This document shows, in pieces, positions 41,159 through 51,086 of a DNA stretch of 64,000 nucleotides. Source of the stretch: Neobacillus driksii. GTDB lineage: Bacteria > Bacillota > Bacilli > Bacillales > Cytobacillaceae. The position numbers and the translations under genes are program-made. Where the stretch lies: assembly GCF_013409995.1 (NCBI RefSeq), contig NZ_JACCBX010000004.1, forward strand, positions 310,001-374,000, in the 5' to 3' direction. A model generated the notes under the pieces. The model was not told where the DNA came from. It ran no database searches and saw nothing but the letters and a program-made list of their open reading frames with translations. Each line of letters starts with the position of its first letter. The stretch's first letter is position 1.

Positions 41159-41746
41159 TTAATGTTTATCCTTAACCTTCCTTTTACCATAGTGATAAGA
41201 ATCTTCTGATGCCTCCATGGCCTTTGGCCGTTGTAACAAATAAAAAGACTTTTTTTCATTGTATTCAATTCTTTGCATTAATTTCGTTCTTAAGTAAGCT
41301 GTTCGTTCTAGTTGAGAGATGATTGAGCTGCATGAAACAGGGAATTTATATGACTGGTTATTATTAAAAAGGATTACCGTTTCTTGGGGATTCACTCGTT
41401 CGTAATCTTTTACATGTTCATGGGAAATCCAAATACATTCTTGACGGCTTGGTGAAGTGGTAGGAAAGAAAAAAATGCGGTTTGTAGGATCAATTGCAAT
41501 TGGAATCTTATGGGCATAACCAACTAACTGTTTTGTACCATTTCTACGACCTTCATAATCACTCCCGTAATATTCACAACTATTTCTTATAATATCGAGT
41601 GGTTTAAAGGGGGATAAAAATTCATCCTCTACTTCGAAAATCTCCGAATAAATTTTACTGCCATACGTGATGGGTTTGACGAACATCGTAAATGGATTTA
41701 CCTCATATTCTTTAATTTGTTTTAGCTTCAATCTTTTCAACTCCAT
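41159..41746 (-). CDS. comK: ComK, competence transcription factor
   Basis: A 195-residue regulator that activates DNA-uptake and recombination genes by binding K-boxes. The sequence MELKRLKLKQIKEYEVNPFT, SPFKPLDIIRNSCEYYGSDY, GRRNGTKQLVGYAHKIPIAI, FFFPTTSPSR and CIWISHEHVKDY follows ComK closely, and the C-terminus is basic. The frame is complete. The ribosome site is weak (GATGGAT), and a TTG at 41752 is an alternative start. Divergent yhzC lies at 41919, as in B. subtilis. No clear AAAA-N5-TTTT pair was found in the short intergenic region, so autoactivation is not evident. Confidence 0.93.
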   Translation of the reverse strand: MELKRLKLKQIKEYEVNPFTMFVKPITYGSKIYSEIFEVEDEFLSPFKPLDIIRNSCEYYGSDYEGRRNGTKQLVGYAHKIPIAIDPTNRIFFFPTTSPSRQECIWISHEHVKDYERVNPQETVILFNNNQSYKFPVSCSSIISQLERTAYLRTKLMQRIEYNEKKSFYLLQRPKAMEASEDSYHYGKRKVKDKH

Positions 41747-41918
41747 TAGCAATTTTATCCATCATATCACTTTTGTTGAATCGTTTATTGATTTCTCTGA
41801 ATTGTTGCGAATTTATTCACAAAGTTATTACAGAAAAATAAAACTGAAAATTATAAATATTTATTGATATTATCAAAATAAACCCATATAATATTAAAAA
41901 GCATCAGAGGTGATTTTG

Positions 41919-42152
41919 ATGAATGAGAAATCATACACGGAATTAATGAAAATTGGTGCCATGAAACGTCAAAGGAAAGAGAACTTTGTCCAAGATTTAT
42001 ACATTGATATGCTTCTATCAGAAATTCAATTAAATGTCGAAAGAGAAAAACTGCTGAAAAAAATCGACTGTGCGATTGACCATCGCGATAAACAAAATTT
42101 TTATCTTTTATCAAAACAATTAGTTGAGATAAACAAACGATTTGGAACGTAG
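41919..42152 (+). CDS. yhzC: YhzC-like IDEAL domain protein
   Basis: A 77-residue protein, MNEKSYTELMKIGAMKRQRK, with an IDEAL domain at residues 30-70 (IDMLLSEIQLNVEREKLLKK, IDHRDKQNFYLLSKQL). IDEAL domains occur in small Bacillus adaptor or regulatory proteins. AGAGGTG lies six bases before ATG. It is divergent from comK, the place of yhzC in B. subtilis. A link to competence is possible but not shown. Confidence 0.85.
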   Translation: MNEKSYTELMKIGAMKRQRKENFVQDLYIDMLLSEIQLNVEREKLLKKIDCAIDHRDKQNFYLLSKQLVEINKRFGT

Positions 42153-42172
42153 ACACGACACTATTTAAAATA

Positions 42173-42209
42173 AAAAATGGGAAAGGAGAAAATTCTCCTT
42201 TCCCATTTT
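42173..42209. terminator. Bidirectional terminator between yhzC and the M48 protease gene
   Basis: AAAATGGGAAAGGAG-AAAA-TTCTCCTTTCCCATTTT is a long hairpin with T-runs in both directions. Confidence 0.92.
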
Positions 42210-43478
42210 TTATTTTCGTTGTTGAACTTCAAATTCCTCAAGCATTGAAATACGCTCAAGCATAGAAGGATGACTGTAACGGAATATCTTTACTAGTAAA
42301 GGCGGGTTAACTTGGGTCAAGCCAGAACGGGTTAGTTCCTGGAAAGACGTAATAGCAGCTTCAGGATTCTGAGTCATATTAATCGCATATCTGTCAGCCC
42401 TGGTTTCCTCATATCGAGAAATTAGATTAGATAGAGGACTGGATGCAAACAGTAGCATTGATATGATCATGAAAAAGAGCGGCAAAGACCGAATGTCTTT
42501 TACATCTGGTATTTTCAATTCTTTTCCATAACGCACAACCATCCAATTCATTATTCGATAGGTTAAATACAAACCAAAAAGCGAGAACAATACATACAAA
42601 GCAATTCCAATGTAAATATGATTTTCAACATAATGACAAATTTCATGGGCCATGATAAATAATATTTGATCATCTGATAATTTATTTAGGGTGGTATCCC
42701 ATAGTACAATCCTTGCGTTAGAGCCAATCCCTGATACATAAGCATTTAAGGAATTCGTCTCCTTGGACATATTCACTTCAAAAACATGTTCGGCAGGAAT
42801 TTTCGCTTTATCTGCTAACGTTAATATTTTCGTTTCCAATTCTTTATTTTTCAAAGGATAAAAATCATTATATAGCGGGTCAATAATTACTGGCTGTAAA
42901 AACATCATAAACAAAGTAAAAGGTATAGACAATATCCAAGCATAGAGCCACCAACGTTTAACACTTTTTTTCATGAGCCAATAAAGGACTGGCACAATAA
43001 TCAGTAAAGTCCCATAATTAATCCAAAAATCAATTAACTCCTCCTTCATCCAGGAGGCAAAGGTTTGTGTTGATATATTATAGGTTTTTGACAAGTTGTA
43101 ACTAATATAGCTAAGAGGCAATGTAGCCAAAAATGCAAAAAATGAAAGCCAAATAAGGTATATAGCCGTTTGCAGCAACTTATACTTGGATGAACTTTCT
43201 GCCCATGATTTAAACGCCTTCGAAAAGCCAAATAATAAAATCAGAAAATAGAAAAGCCATTCAAAGGGTGTGGATAGAAAAAATAACAAGTTTCTTATTT
43301 TTGAATACTCTTCACTTAGCATTAATTCCCTGCCATTCAAAAAAGTTGCAGGATCGGCTTTCGTTCCTTGATATTCAAAGGGCAGGCTCGAGTCTGCAAA
43401 GTGAAATAAATACCAATAAAAAAACAACCCATATATTACATAGGCCAAAACTGCATAGACTCCCATTTTTCTAACCAT
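42210..43478 (-). CDS. yhfN: M48 family membrane zinc protease (YhfN)
   Basis: A 422-residue membrane metalloprotease of the Ste24/CAAX-protease type. The zinc site is HEICHYVEN (HExxH) near residue 285 with the third ligand in SRYEETRADRYAI. Several membrane helices occur before the site (residues 8-25, 62-85, 105-130, 158-205) and two after. NSLNAYVSGIGSNARIVLWDTTL precedes the active site as in the family. GGGGGACAAAAC lies before ATG. From memory yhfN neighbours lcfB and azl-type genes in related genomes. Bacterial substrates are unknown. Confidence 0.92.
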   Translation of the reverse strand: MVRKMGVYAVLAYVIYGLFFYWYLFHFADSSLPFEYQGTKADPATFLNGRELMLSEEYSKIRNLLFFLSTPFEWLFYFLILLFGFSKAFKSWAESSSKYKLLQTAIYLIWLSFFAFLATLPLSYISYNLSKTYNISTQTFASWMKEELIDFWINYGTLLIIVPVLYWLMKKSVKRWWLYAWILSIPFTLFMMFLQPVIIDPLYNDFYPLKNKELETKILTLADKAKIPAEHVFEVNMSKETNSLNAYVSGIGSNARIVLWDTTLNKLSDDQILFIMAHEICHYVENHIYIGIALYVLFSLFGLYLTYRIMNWMVVRYGKELKIPDVKDIRSLPLFFMIISMLLFASSPLSNLISRYEETRADRYAINMTQNPEAAITSFQELTRSGLTQVNPPLLVKIFRYSHPSMLERISMLEEFEVQQRK

Positions 43479-43544
43479 GTTTTGTCCCCCTTTTTGTCCA
43501 ACCTCTCTATACTTAGTTTAGATATAAAGTTTATTTTTAGAACT

Positions 43545-43570
43545 AAAAAAAGCCGGGTTAAACCGACTTA
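43545..43570 (-). terminator. Terminator of azlCD
   Basis: On the minus strand GTCGG-TTTAAC-CCGGC is followed by TTTTTTT. The hairpin overlaps the azlD stop codon. Confidence 0.82.
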
Positions 43571-43876
43571 GAGAAAATATGAATATAGGGCAAGGACTGT
43601 GATAGAACCAAGAACAACAACAATGACATTTGCCCCTAAGAAAGCAGCGCCAAATGCGGCAGCTGCACCGGCGATTCCATACCATATATCGTCTTTTTGA
43701 AGAAAGATAATTGCAGGGAAAATTAATGCTCCAAGGGTTGCGTAAGGAACATTTTTCAATACACCTTGGATAAATGGCGGCAGCTCCAAACCTTTAAACA
43801 AAACAAACGGAAGCATTCTTGGTATATATGTAACTAATCCCATTCCAATAATCATCCATACTATTTCACTTTTCAT
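43568..43876 (-). CDS. azlD: AzlD-like branched-chain amino acid exporter subunit
   Basis: A 102-residue protein with four membrane segments, WMIIGMGLVTYIPRMLPFVL, LKNVPYATLGALIFPAII, YGIAGAAAAFGAAFLGANVI and VVVLGSITVLALYSYFL. It is the small AzlD subunit that acts with AzlC to export branched-chain amino acids or analogues. Its ATG overlaps the azlC end by 11 bases with GGGGTG upstream, so the pair is coupled. Confidence 0.92.
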   Translation of the reverse strand: MKSEIVWMIIGMGLVTYIPRMLPFVLFKGLELPPFIQGVLKNVPYATLGALIFPAIIFLQKDDIWYGIAGAAAAFGAAFLGANVIVVVLGSITVLALYSYFL

Positions 43877-44597
43877 GCTTTACACCCCAATGCCTTGCTT
43901 TTATCACTTCAATCAGCTCAATCATAACAGCCGATAAAATAGTGGAGGTAACAATCGCCCATCCTTGTGCCATAATACCGCCTATGGTAAAAATCGTATT
44001 AAATATTGCAGCTAAGGAGGCTAGAAATAACACCTTCACACTTTTTTTCAAGGATGGAACTAAGAGTCCAATAAACATGGCATAAAGTGCTACACCCATA
44101 CTTTCTTGTAATGTTTGTGGAAGACTGGCCCCTATCAAATGCCCAATCCCAGTAAAAATAACCCAGCTAGAATAGGCCAATAAATTGACTCCGAACATAA
44201 AACCGGTAGTCGCTGTCCCTTCTCTCGTCGCCACAACAGAAAAGGTCTCATCGGTAATCCCAAAAGAATAAAGCATTTTATTGCCAAGATGGTCATCCTC
44301 ACACTTTTCATTCAAAGAAGTCGACATTAAAAAATGACGAATGTTCACAATGAACGTAGTTAAAACAATTTCAACTATTCCTGTCCCATAGGCCAGGAGG
44401 CTTAACGAGATATATTGTGACGCCCCTGCAAATACTATCATACTCATTAATACGGATTCATAAATAGATAGTCCTGATGTTTTGGCAAGAAGACCAAAAG
44501 TCAAAGCAATCGGAAAATAGCCAATACCGATGCTGATCCCCGCCTGTAATCCTTTTTTAAACTCCGTAGATTCTTTTCCAATTGCAAAATCAGACAA
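43866..44597 (-). CDS. azlC: AzlC-like branched-chain amino acid exporter subunit
   Basis: A 243-residue membrane protein of the AzlC family. Typical are GLQAGISIGIGYFPIALTFG, MIVFAGASQYISLSLLAYGT, NIRHFLMSTSL and YSFGITDETFSV, then C-terminal hydrophobic segments. The likely start is TTG at 44597, six bases after AAGGGGGG; a TTG at 44618 would place that site inside the gene. It pairs with azlD. No Lrp-type azlB regulator lies next to it. Substrate is inferred from the family. Confidence 0.92.
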   Translation of the reverse strand: MSDFAIGKESTEFKKGLQAGISIGIGYFPIALTFGLLAKTSGLSIYESVLMSMIVFAGASQYISLSLLAYGTGIVEIVLTTFIVNIRHFLMSTSLNEKCEDDHLGNKMLYSFGITDETFSVVATREGTATTGFMFGVNLLAYSSWVIFTGIGHLIGASLPQTLQESMGVALYAMFIGLLVPSLKKSVKVLFLASLAAIFNTIFTIGGIMAQGWAIVTSTILSAVMIELIEVIKARHWGVKHEK

Positions 44598-44656
44598 CTT
44601 TATCCCCCCTTGAATCAAAAGTAAATTTTATCAAATTTTTAAAAATAATGAAATAA

Positions 44657-44692
44657 AAAAAACATGGCGATAATTCTGCCATGTTTTCCCTT
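44657..44692 (-). terminator. Terminator of lcfB
   Basis: On the minus strand AACATGGC-AGAATTATC-GCCATGTT is followed by TTTTTTTATTT. Confidence 0.9.
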
Positions 44693-44706
44693 TTAGCCAA
44701 TTGTTT

Positions 44707-46263
44707 TTAAACCGTCTGAGAAATTTGAGTTTTTAGTGCTCTTCTTAATATTTTTCCTGTTGTATTCTTTGGAAGTTCTTCCAAGAAATCAATGGAAGCA
44801 GGAACTTTATACTTGGCTAGATGTTCTCTGCAATACTCAAGTAATTGCTCTTCAGTCGTATTCGGATTTTTGCTCACAACATAGCATTTAACTGCTTCTC
44901 CGAGATTTGAATCTGGCACACCAAGTACCGCTGCTTCTACTACATCAGGATGATTATACAGCACTTCTTCCACCTCACGAGGATAGACATTAAAACCGCC
45001 GACAATAATCAAATCTTTCTTTCTATCGACGATGTAAAAGTATCCATCTTCATCCATTCTTGCCAAATCACCTGTATATAACCAGCTATCACGTATGGCA
45101 GCAGCTGTTTCTTCAGGCATTTTGTAATAGCCTTTCATGACATTCGGACCAGATACAATTAATTCACCCACGGTCCCAACTGGTAGTTCCTCTCCTAGTT
45201 CATTGACAATTTTGTTTTCAACATGAAGGATAGAAGTTCCGATTGAACCGGCTTTACGCGGGCGGTCCAGTGGATTGAAGCAGGTAACTGGAGAAGCCTC
45301 TGATAGACCATAACCTTCAGAAACCCGGACATTGAATTTCCTCTCGAAGTTATTAAGCAGGGCAACAGGTAATGAAGCACCACCAGATATACATAATCTT
45401 AGAGATTTAAAATCTTCAGGATTGCCTTCAGGGTATTGGTATAAAAAATTATACATCGTTGGAACCCCTGCAAAAACCGTCGCTTCATACTCTTTTGCTA
45501 ATTCAAAAATTTCCTTAGGACTAAACTTTGGAGCGATCAACAAGGTAGCTCCACTTAATAATGGTGCGTTTAAAGCCACCGTTAAACAGAATACATGGAA
45601 CATAGGCAGGGTAGTGATGACACGGTCTTGATCATTCATCCTTAAATAATCTCCTACATCACTGGCATTGCTATATAAATTTTTGTGGGTTAACATCGCA
45701 CCTTTTGGTTTCCCTGTAGTCCCCGAAGTATAAAGTATAATGGCTGTGTCATCATCTTTCAGCTCTGGGCCTTGGTAGGTGAGATCACCAGAGGCAATCA
45801 CCTCTGTAAACGATTTCATTTTAGAGTAAAGTGTGAGAGATTCAACATTATGCTGAGAGATACCATTTTCACTAGTTTCACAGAATACAAACTTCTCTAC
45901 CTTAGGCAGGAAGGCATGGACTTTTTCTGCTAATGGAATCGCCATATCTAGCGCAACAACAAGTTTTACATCACCGTTATTTAAAATGTAACCAATTTCA
46001 TCTGCTGTATAAATAGGATTAACTGGAATAACGGTGGCTCCTAACCTCAATGCCCCGTATAAGCCAATGACAAAATGAGGCGAGTTCCCAAGTAACAAAG
46101 CAACGTGATCACCTTGTTTAACTCCTAACTTTTCAAGCCCGGACGCGAATTTGGTAATCGCCCCATCCAATTCAGCATATGTAGTACATTGTCCCATAAA
46201 ATAATAGGCCGTTTTGCCTGCTGCGTTTTTAGCAGTTTCCTGAAGTCTAGTTGATAAATTCAT
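44707..46263 (-). CDS. lcfB: LcfB, long-chain fatty-acid-CoA ligase
   Basis: A 518-residue AMP-forming acyl-CoA synthetase that activates fatty acids for beta-oxidation. The AMP-binding motif is [19 protein letters not shown], then [64 protein letters not shown] in separate blocks, and the C-terminal lysine [14 protein letters not shown]. The ATG at 46263 has GGGAGGG five bases upstream; a longer frame to 46299 would run through the FadR operator. That operator fits lcfB being a known FadR target in B. subtilis. Confidence 0.95.
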   Translation of the reverse strand: MNLSTRLQETAKNAAGKTAYYFMGQCTTYAELDGAITKFASGLEKLGVKQGDHVALLLGNSPHFVIGLYGALRLGATVIPVNPIYTADEIGYILNNGDVKLVVALDMAIPLAEKVHAFLPKVEKFVFCETSENGISQHNVESLTLYSKMKSFTEVIASGDLTYQGPELKDDDTAIILYTSGTTGKPKGAMLTHKNLYSNASDVGDYLRMNDQDRVITTLPMFHVFCLTVALNAPLLSGATLLIAPKFSPKEIFELAKEYEATVFAGVPTMYNFLYQYPEGNPEDFKSLRLCISGGASLPVALLNNFERKFNVRVSEGYGLSEASPVTCFNPLDRPRKAGSIGTSILHVENKIVNELGEELPVGTVGELIVSGPNVMKGYYKMPEETAAAIRDSWLYTGDLARMDEDGYFYIVDRKKDLIIVGGFNVYPREVEEVLYNHPDVVEAAVLGVPDSNLGEAVKCYVVSKNPNTTEEQLLEYCREHLAKYKVPASIDFLEELPKNTTGKILRRALKTQISQTV

Positions 46264-46280
46264 AATTTCCCTCCCTTTTG

Positions 46281-46298
46281 TGAATGAATACTCATTCA
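46281..46298 (-). promoter_or_regulatory. FadR operator of lcfB
   Basis: TGAATGAATACTCATTCA is a perfect match to the Bacillus FadR palindrome TGAATGANTANTCATTCA. It lies between the ribosome site of lcfB and a TATAAT-like element near 46333, so bound FadR would block transcription until long-chain acyl-CoA releases it. Confidence 0.93.
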
Positions 46299-46402
46299 CT
46301 AAATCGTAAAAATTTTCTAAATATATTATATTTAAAGAAATTTAAGTATTCAAGTAAAACTTTTACGAGATTTATCAATTTTCAACCTCTATAATTATCC
46401 AT

Positions 46403-46463
46403 AACAAAATCCCCTTCCTACTTACCTTTTATCGCGCATCTGTAATAAGAAGGGGATCTGTAT
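46403..46463 (-). terminator. Weak terminator after the ATP-grasp cluster
   Basis: On the minus strand ATCCCCTTCT and AGGAAGGGGAT pair around a loop of about 30 bases and are followed by TTTTG. The loop is long and the T-run short, so the call is tentative. It lies downstream of the last YheC/YheD gene and upstream of lcfB. Confidence 0.5.
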
Positions 46464-46494
46464 GACTTTAAAGGGCATGCTGCATTCTTGTGCT

Positions 46495-47544
46495 TCATTT
46501 TAAGGTATTCCAATTTTTATTTATAAGATATTTACAATAAGGAATAAGGCGTTTGGCAACTTCAAATTCCCTGTTCTTTGAACCTGGTCTCCAATTCACT
46601 TCAAACATCCACAGTCTTTGGTTTGCATCCACACCAACATCTATACCAAGCTCATCAAAGGAATTTTCATATAATGTATCAAAATGAGCAGAAAAGGTTA
46701 AAGCAAAAACCTCAAGGCTTTCCTTGACCTTTTTCGATTCCTCACCAAATTCATCTTTTAAAAAGGAGGCTAATTCTCCGCGGTAGCCGCCACTGCTTAT
46801 ATTACTAATCATTTTTGCATTACCACTTATTCTAGGATAGATCAAGTTGATTTCCCATTTCCCTTCACCATTTTTTTGAACATGTAATCTAAAATCATAC
46901 GTAAGACCATTTTTTGTTTTACATTCAATGAATGGCTGCATCAAAAACTTTTGTCCCGTAATAATTGGCTGAAAGTATCTGTTAAGTTCTTTTTCATTCA
47001 TATACATTGTGTTGAATTCTTCTGTTACTTTATACTGTTGTTCCGTTTTTTCAATAAAAAACACCTTTTTTCCATGATTTCCAGATAAAGGTTTTATTAC
47101 GGCTCTCGGCTGATTTTTTAGAAATGAAATGAGTTCTTCAGGCTTGTGCAGAGTAGTGGAAGGAATTAGATAAGAGGCGAACACTTTTGCTTTTTTCACT
47201 TTTTTGTATACTTTCATTTTGTTCCCTACAGGAAAGCTTGTTAAAATGGCATATTTTTTTAAATTCTTTAATATTTTAGTCTGGTTCTCCGTTTTTGGGT
47301 TACAACTGTTTATCACAACAGCAGGAAAATCTACTTGTTTTTGAATCCACTTCCCTTCCTCATACATCCAGCCATCAATCTTCATGTTGTCAAAGTCCAC
47401 ATTATTAAATGAAAAGTAAAAAAAGTGAATCCCCTCCATTTTCGCAACGGCTGCAAAGGGATACGCCTTTTTTACATCTGCAGGATTTTCCCGGAAGTGG
47501 AGCATACCGATACCTTGCAAATAAATCACATCCCGAGTCTTCAT
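46495..47544 (-). CDS. YheC/YheD family ATP-grasp protein, gene 4 of 4
   Basis: A 349-residue protein of the YheC/YheD family, an ATP-grasp-type group linked to the spore coat. N-terminal part MKTRDVIYLQGIGMLHFREN covers about 110 residues; then the ATP-grasp fold with AVIKPLSGNHGKKVFFIEK, DFRLHVQKNGEGKWEINLIY and ELGIDVGVDANQRLWMFEVN. The ATG at 47544 has GAGGAG seven bases upstream and is four bases past the stop of the preceding gene. It is the most diverged of the four (SSGGYRGELAS replaces the NVAKGG motif). Substrate unknown. Confidence 0.85.
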   Translation of the reverse strand: MKTRDVIYLQGIGMLHFRENPADVKKAYPFAAVAKMEGIHFFYFSFNNVDFDNMKIDGWMYEEGKWIQKQVDFPAVVINSCNPKTENQTKILKNLKKYAILTSFPVGNKMKVYKKVKKAKVFASYLIPSTTLHKPEELISFLKNQPRAVIKPLSGNHGKKVFFIEKTEQQYKVTEEFNTMYMNEKELNRYFQPIITGQKFLMQPFIECKTKNGLTYDFRLHVQKNGEGKWEINLIYPRISGNAKMISNISSGGYRGELASFLKDEFGEESKKVKESLEVFALTFSAHFDTLYENSFDELGIDVGVDANQRLWMFEVNWRPGSKNREFEVAKRLIPYCKYLINKNWNTLK

Positions 47545-47548
47545 AAAT

Positions 47549-48625
47549 TTACTCCTCATCAATCTTAGAGTCAAAAAGATACCGTGCATAACTGATTGGT
47601 GTTGTATATGTTGCTTTCCATACCTCAGGCATTTGGGCAATTTTAAATGAGTATCTTAAATCGCGGCCATTACATTCAATAAACATGGGAAAACCTTCAG
47701 AAGTTAAACCAATATCCAGCCCAACATCCGCTAGGTTAGGAAAATACTTATTTAATTCAGTTACAGCTTTAATTGAAAAATCCTCAATGGATTGGTAGAC
47801 TTCATTAAAGTCCAAGTCAGAATATTCGTTTAATAGTTCATTAAGCGTTTTACAGGTACCACCCTTGGCAACATTGGTTACATAATTTCCTATTTTAGCA
47901 ACTTTCCCGACCACACCTGTTACCTGCCATTCTCCTAATCCATTTTTTTGGACGGAAACACGTAAATCGAAAGGGCTTCCTTGATACTCTGTAAGAGGAA
48001 TTCTTTCCTGAATGATGTAGTTTTTATTTAAGACCTTTTTACGAATGATTTCTGGCCATTCGTTAGTAAAGGCCTCTCTCTTCTGACGGTATCGAACTTC
48101 CCAAAGATCACGATCTTTTTTTTCAACCATAACCACCCCGCCGCCTAGACTTCCACTATTGGGCTTAATGATTAGTTCTTTATACTTATCCATCATTTCG
48201 ATGAAATTCCTTGAACTTGCTCGTTTCGTTTCAGGCAAATGGGGCTGCAATTCTTCATTTTTCATTAAAATTTCATGAACACCCCATTTTCCATAACGAT
48301 TCCTATCATTAAAAATAATGACCCCGGTTTTTTGAAGACTCTTTATCTTTAACTTTGATTCATTGCTAAAAAAAAGTCCTCGATTATGAATAATTTTGGG
48401 TATGGTGATAACCTTCATTTCATATTTTCCCTTTTCACCTTTTACTAAAGCATTAATTTGATTTGTCTCAAGCGTTATATCTTTTAATCGAAAAAAGCAA
48501 GGAGACAGCCCATATTGTATACAGGCTTCTTCATAAAAACTGATAGGCTCAAAATCAGACCCGTTTTTCTTAATTCGACTATATATCAACCCACCTATTA
48601 ATATTCCTACGGTTGGAGTATTCAT
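47549..48625 (-). CDS. YheC/YheD family ATP-grasp protein, gene 3 of 4
   Basis: A 358-residue complete YheC/YheD protein. Its N-terminal domain starts MNTPTVGILIGGLIYSRIKK and includes IPKIIHNRGLFFSNESKLK, IIFNDRNRYGKWGVHEIL; the ATP-grasp part has LIIKPNSGSLGGGVVMVEKK, FDLRVSVQKNGLGEWQVTGV, VTNVAKGGTCKTL and VGLDIGLTSEGFPMFIECNG. AGGAG lies before ATG. It is closest to the textbook form of the family and serves as the reference for judging its neighbours. B. subtilis homologs are under sporulation control (from memory). Confidence 0.9.
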   Translation of the reverse strand: MNTPTVGILIGGLIYSRIKKNGSDFEPISFYEEACIQYGLSPCFFRLKDITLETNQINALVKGEKGKYEMKVITIPKIIHNRGLFFSNESKLKIKSLQKTGVIIFNDRNRYGKWGVHEILMKNEELQPHLPETKRASSRNFIEMMDKYKELIIKPNSGSLGGGVVMVEKKDRDLWEVRYRQKREAFTNEWPEIIRKKVLNKNYIIQERIPLTEYQGSPFDLRVSVQKNGLGEWQVTGVVGKVAKIGNYVTNVAKGGTCKTLNELLNEYSDLDFNEVYQSIEDFSIKAVTELNKYFPNLADVGLDIGLTSEGFPMFIECNGRDLRYSFKIAQMPEVWKATYTTPISYARYLFDSKIDEE

Positions 48626-48696
48626 TTTCCTAATCTCCTTCTTTCCAGTAAATTTTATTAATTCTAATCTGCACTTAAAGGATGAGAATTATAGGA

Positions 48697-50982
48697 TTAG
48701 GAATGGGAATTTTTTTTACTAAATGTTTCATAGGAACTACCTGCCTCACTTTCACTTACGCAAAATCCTTGTAAATGAACAGCATAATAGATAGGCTGGG
48801 TGCGTATTTTCAAGTACAATTCATAGTCCATTTCTTTAAAGCCTTTAAAACTCGGAAAAATATTTGCCTCAATAATCCATGGAAACCCCTCTTGATCAAG
48901 ACCGATATCTAAACCAAATTCTGCATAGTGTTCGTCTTTTCTATCGATTAAAAAACAGAACTTGTGACAAAGATTTATTATACTCTCATAAATCTTATTG
49001 TAAGATTGATTAATTCCTGATCCAATTACTACTTCCTCCAAGGTCATTGCTTCTCCGCCTCTTGCAATATTGGTTAACACCTCATTTTCACCGGCAACCC
49101 TGCATTCAATACCAGAGCATTTCCAGCTTTTTATATCATTTTTTTGCATCACTACTCGCACATCCAAAGGACGATTGTTTATTTTCAGAAGCGGAATGTA
49201 CGTCTGATACAAATATTTCTTATTTAATATATTTAGCTTCTTTAATATTTCTTCTAATCCCTTGTTATCAGGAATTAGATGCCGGAGTATAAAATCATTT
49301 TGATGGTCGTATAAGATATAGCCATCATCATGTTTTTGATTTTTTTCCAGAATGAAAATGCCTCTCCCTCGTGAAAGGTTGACAGGCTTCAATATAACCT
49401 TTTCCGTATCCTGAATAAATTCAATTAAATCGTCGATTTTTTTCAACAGATGTGTGGCGGGAACATGGTTACGAATTTCCTTTTCATCTTTTAATAAAAT
49501 TAGATCGGATTTCTTAAAGTAATGGGAATTGAATAAATTCTTATTTGTCATTTCAATTAGCTGGTTAATCCTATCAAGTTTTTGATGAAAATTTCTACGG
49601 TACAAGGCAGCTGGAATTGGTACAGCATCATATCTCCACTCTTTAAGAGTTGGATCATACAGCATCCCATAGGCAATCTCTTCCTCCCAATCGATGGAAC
49701 GCGTGGAAAAGGCAAAAACTAAACCTCCAAATTTCTCATATTCCATTAAACGGTCAGAGTACTTTTCCATATAGCCTGGACTGTACAGTTGATTGTTTTC
49801 TCCCAGCAGCAGCCCAATGGTTGGACCAATTATTACTTTATCGTTTGATATCTTTAACTGATATGTCAAGTCCATAGGGATATGCAGCTTCACTAAAAGA
49901 GCACTAGAGATAATCACTTCTACAGGATTGGTAAATGAATTTTGCTCTAACCGAAAATCCCTCTCCATAAAGTCAATTTTACAGGTTAGTTCTTTCATTC
50001 CAAACTGGATGGAGATTTGGTCACTGGGAATTAATTTTGACGCAAGTATTGGTAATTTCAGGCTCATTTCCTCTTCCTGAAACTCCTTTAATTTAATCCA
50101 GAGATTAATACTGTCCTCATTAGACTGCATGATCGTTTTATCTTCAGATTGACTTGATAAAAGTTCGGTTGATTGTGGATAAGCAACGTTATATTGATTA
50201 CTGCTATCATCGTGAGAATTCTTTTGTTGTAATATTTCCTTGGCAACCTTAAATGGGAATTTGCATATTTTTTCACCTATCTTAGCGTTCCATTCATAAA
50301 TGTCTTTAACAATGGTACTGATCGGACAGGTTGAACTTAAGGAATAGTAGCCATTACTATTTAATGAAAATACAATACCAATCTCGAAAATTCCAGGGTA
50401 ATAATAGTGAATGATATTTAAAACCTTTTGGCTATACTCCCATAATTCATCCATTGAGGCATCTTCTAGATAGTATAATTTCTGGCTGGAATCTTTTGCG
50501 TACATAAGCGGGGATTTCCATTTATTATTTAACTTTTTTTGAGCTAATACATATAAGGTGAATATAGAATCGTCATCTTCGTATTCTTCATCAAAATCTA
50601 TTTTTATATCAAAATATGAATCCATTAATGCAGATAGTTCTTTTTTCTTTATAATATGGTGCTCATTAATGACTTGAATTTTAGGGTGGTTAGAAAGTTC
50701 CCTTAATTTTTTGATATTCTTTTTTTTAAAAAACATTGTGGGGTTATAGATAATCGACGGGATGTCAATTATATCCATTTTTATCATTGAATTATTCTGA
50801 AATTCAATTGCCTGCGTTTTTAAACCCTCGAGAGAAAGATCAACAAGTGTAAAGAATTGAATTTTAAGGTCTAACTCTCTACCCTTCTTAGCATAAATAT
50901 GCCAAATTTCGTCCTTTTTGTTTTTTTGGCTAAGTAACTTACTCCATTCCCTTTTAGAAAGCAGTACACCAACCGTATTCAT
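48697..50982 (-). CDS. Double-length YheC/YheD protein with degenerate first half, gene 2 of 4
   Basis: A 761-residue protein built of two YheC/YheD units. The first (residues 1-255) begins MNTVGVLLSKREWSKLLSQK and keeps IPSIIYNPTMFFKKKNIKKL, YYYPGIFEIGIVFSLNSNGY and a tail like ISTIVKDIYEWNAKI, but has lost the ATP-binding centre: no KP-x-G-GRG motif and no DLRV motif. A polar linker (about 255-300) leads to a complete second unit with ILKPVNLSRGRGIFILEKN, LDVRVVMQKNDIKSWKCSGI, NIARGGEAMTLEEV and FGLDIGLDQEGFPWIIEAN. GGAGG lies five bases before ATG. One intact active site and one relic site suggest a scaffold role for the first half. Confidence 0.87.
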   Translation of the reverse strand: MNTVGVLLSKREWSKLLSQKNKKDEIWHIYAKKGRELDLKIQFFTLVDLSLEGLKTQAIEFQNNSMIKMDIIDIPSIIYNPTMFFKKKNIKKLRELSNHPKIQVINEHHIIKKKELSALMDSYFDIKIDFDEEYEDDDSIFTLYVLAQKKLNNKWKSPLMYAKDSSQKLYYLEDASMDELWEYSQKVLNIIHYYYPGIFEIGIVFSLNSNGYYSLSSTCPISTIVKDIYEWNAKIGEKICKFPFKVAKEILQQKNSHDDSSNQYNVAYPQSTELLSSQSEDKTIMQSNEDSINLWIKLKEFQEEEMSLKLPILASKLIPSDQISIQFGMKELTCKIDFMERDFRLEQNSFTNPVEVIISSALLVKLHIPMDLTYQLKISNDKVIIGPTIGLLLGENNQLYSPGYMEKYSDRLMEYEKFGGLVFAFSTRSIDWEEEIAYGMLYDPTLKEWRYDAVPIPAALYRRNFHQKLDRINQLIEMTNKNLFNSHYFKKSDLILLKDEKEIRNHVPATHLLKKIDDLIEFIQDTEKVILKPVNLSRGRGIFILEKNQKHDDGYILYDHQNDFILRHLIPDNKGLEEILKKLNILNKKYLYQTYIPLLKINNRPLDVRVVMQKNDIKSWKCSGIECRVAGENEVLTNIARGGEAMTLEEVVIGSGINQSYNKIYESIINLCHKFCFLIDRKDEHYAEFGLDIGLDQEGFPWIIEANIFPSFKGFKEMDYELYLKIRTQPIYYAVHLQGFCVSESEAGSSYETFSKKNSHS

Positions 50983-51086
50983 CCTATCCTCCGCCTCCTA
51001 ATATAAATAGGTAATAAGGACCTTTACCATAATTTATATTCAATTCACATTAAAAGGTATGGGCAGAAGTTAAACTCAGCCATTTT

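Noticed and set aside
41747..41918. ComK autoregulatory box between comK and yhzC
   Set aside because: AT-rich tracts are present but no AAAA-N5-TTTT pair at the expected double spacing could be shown.
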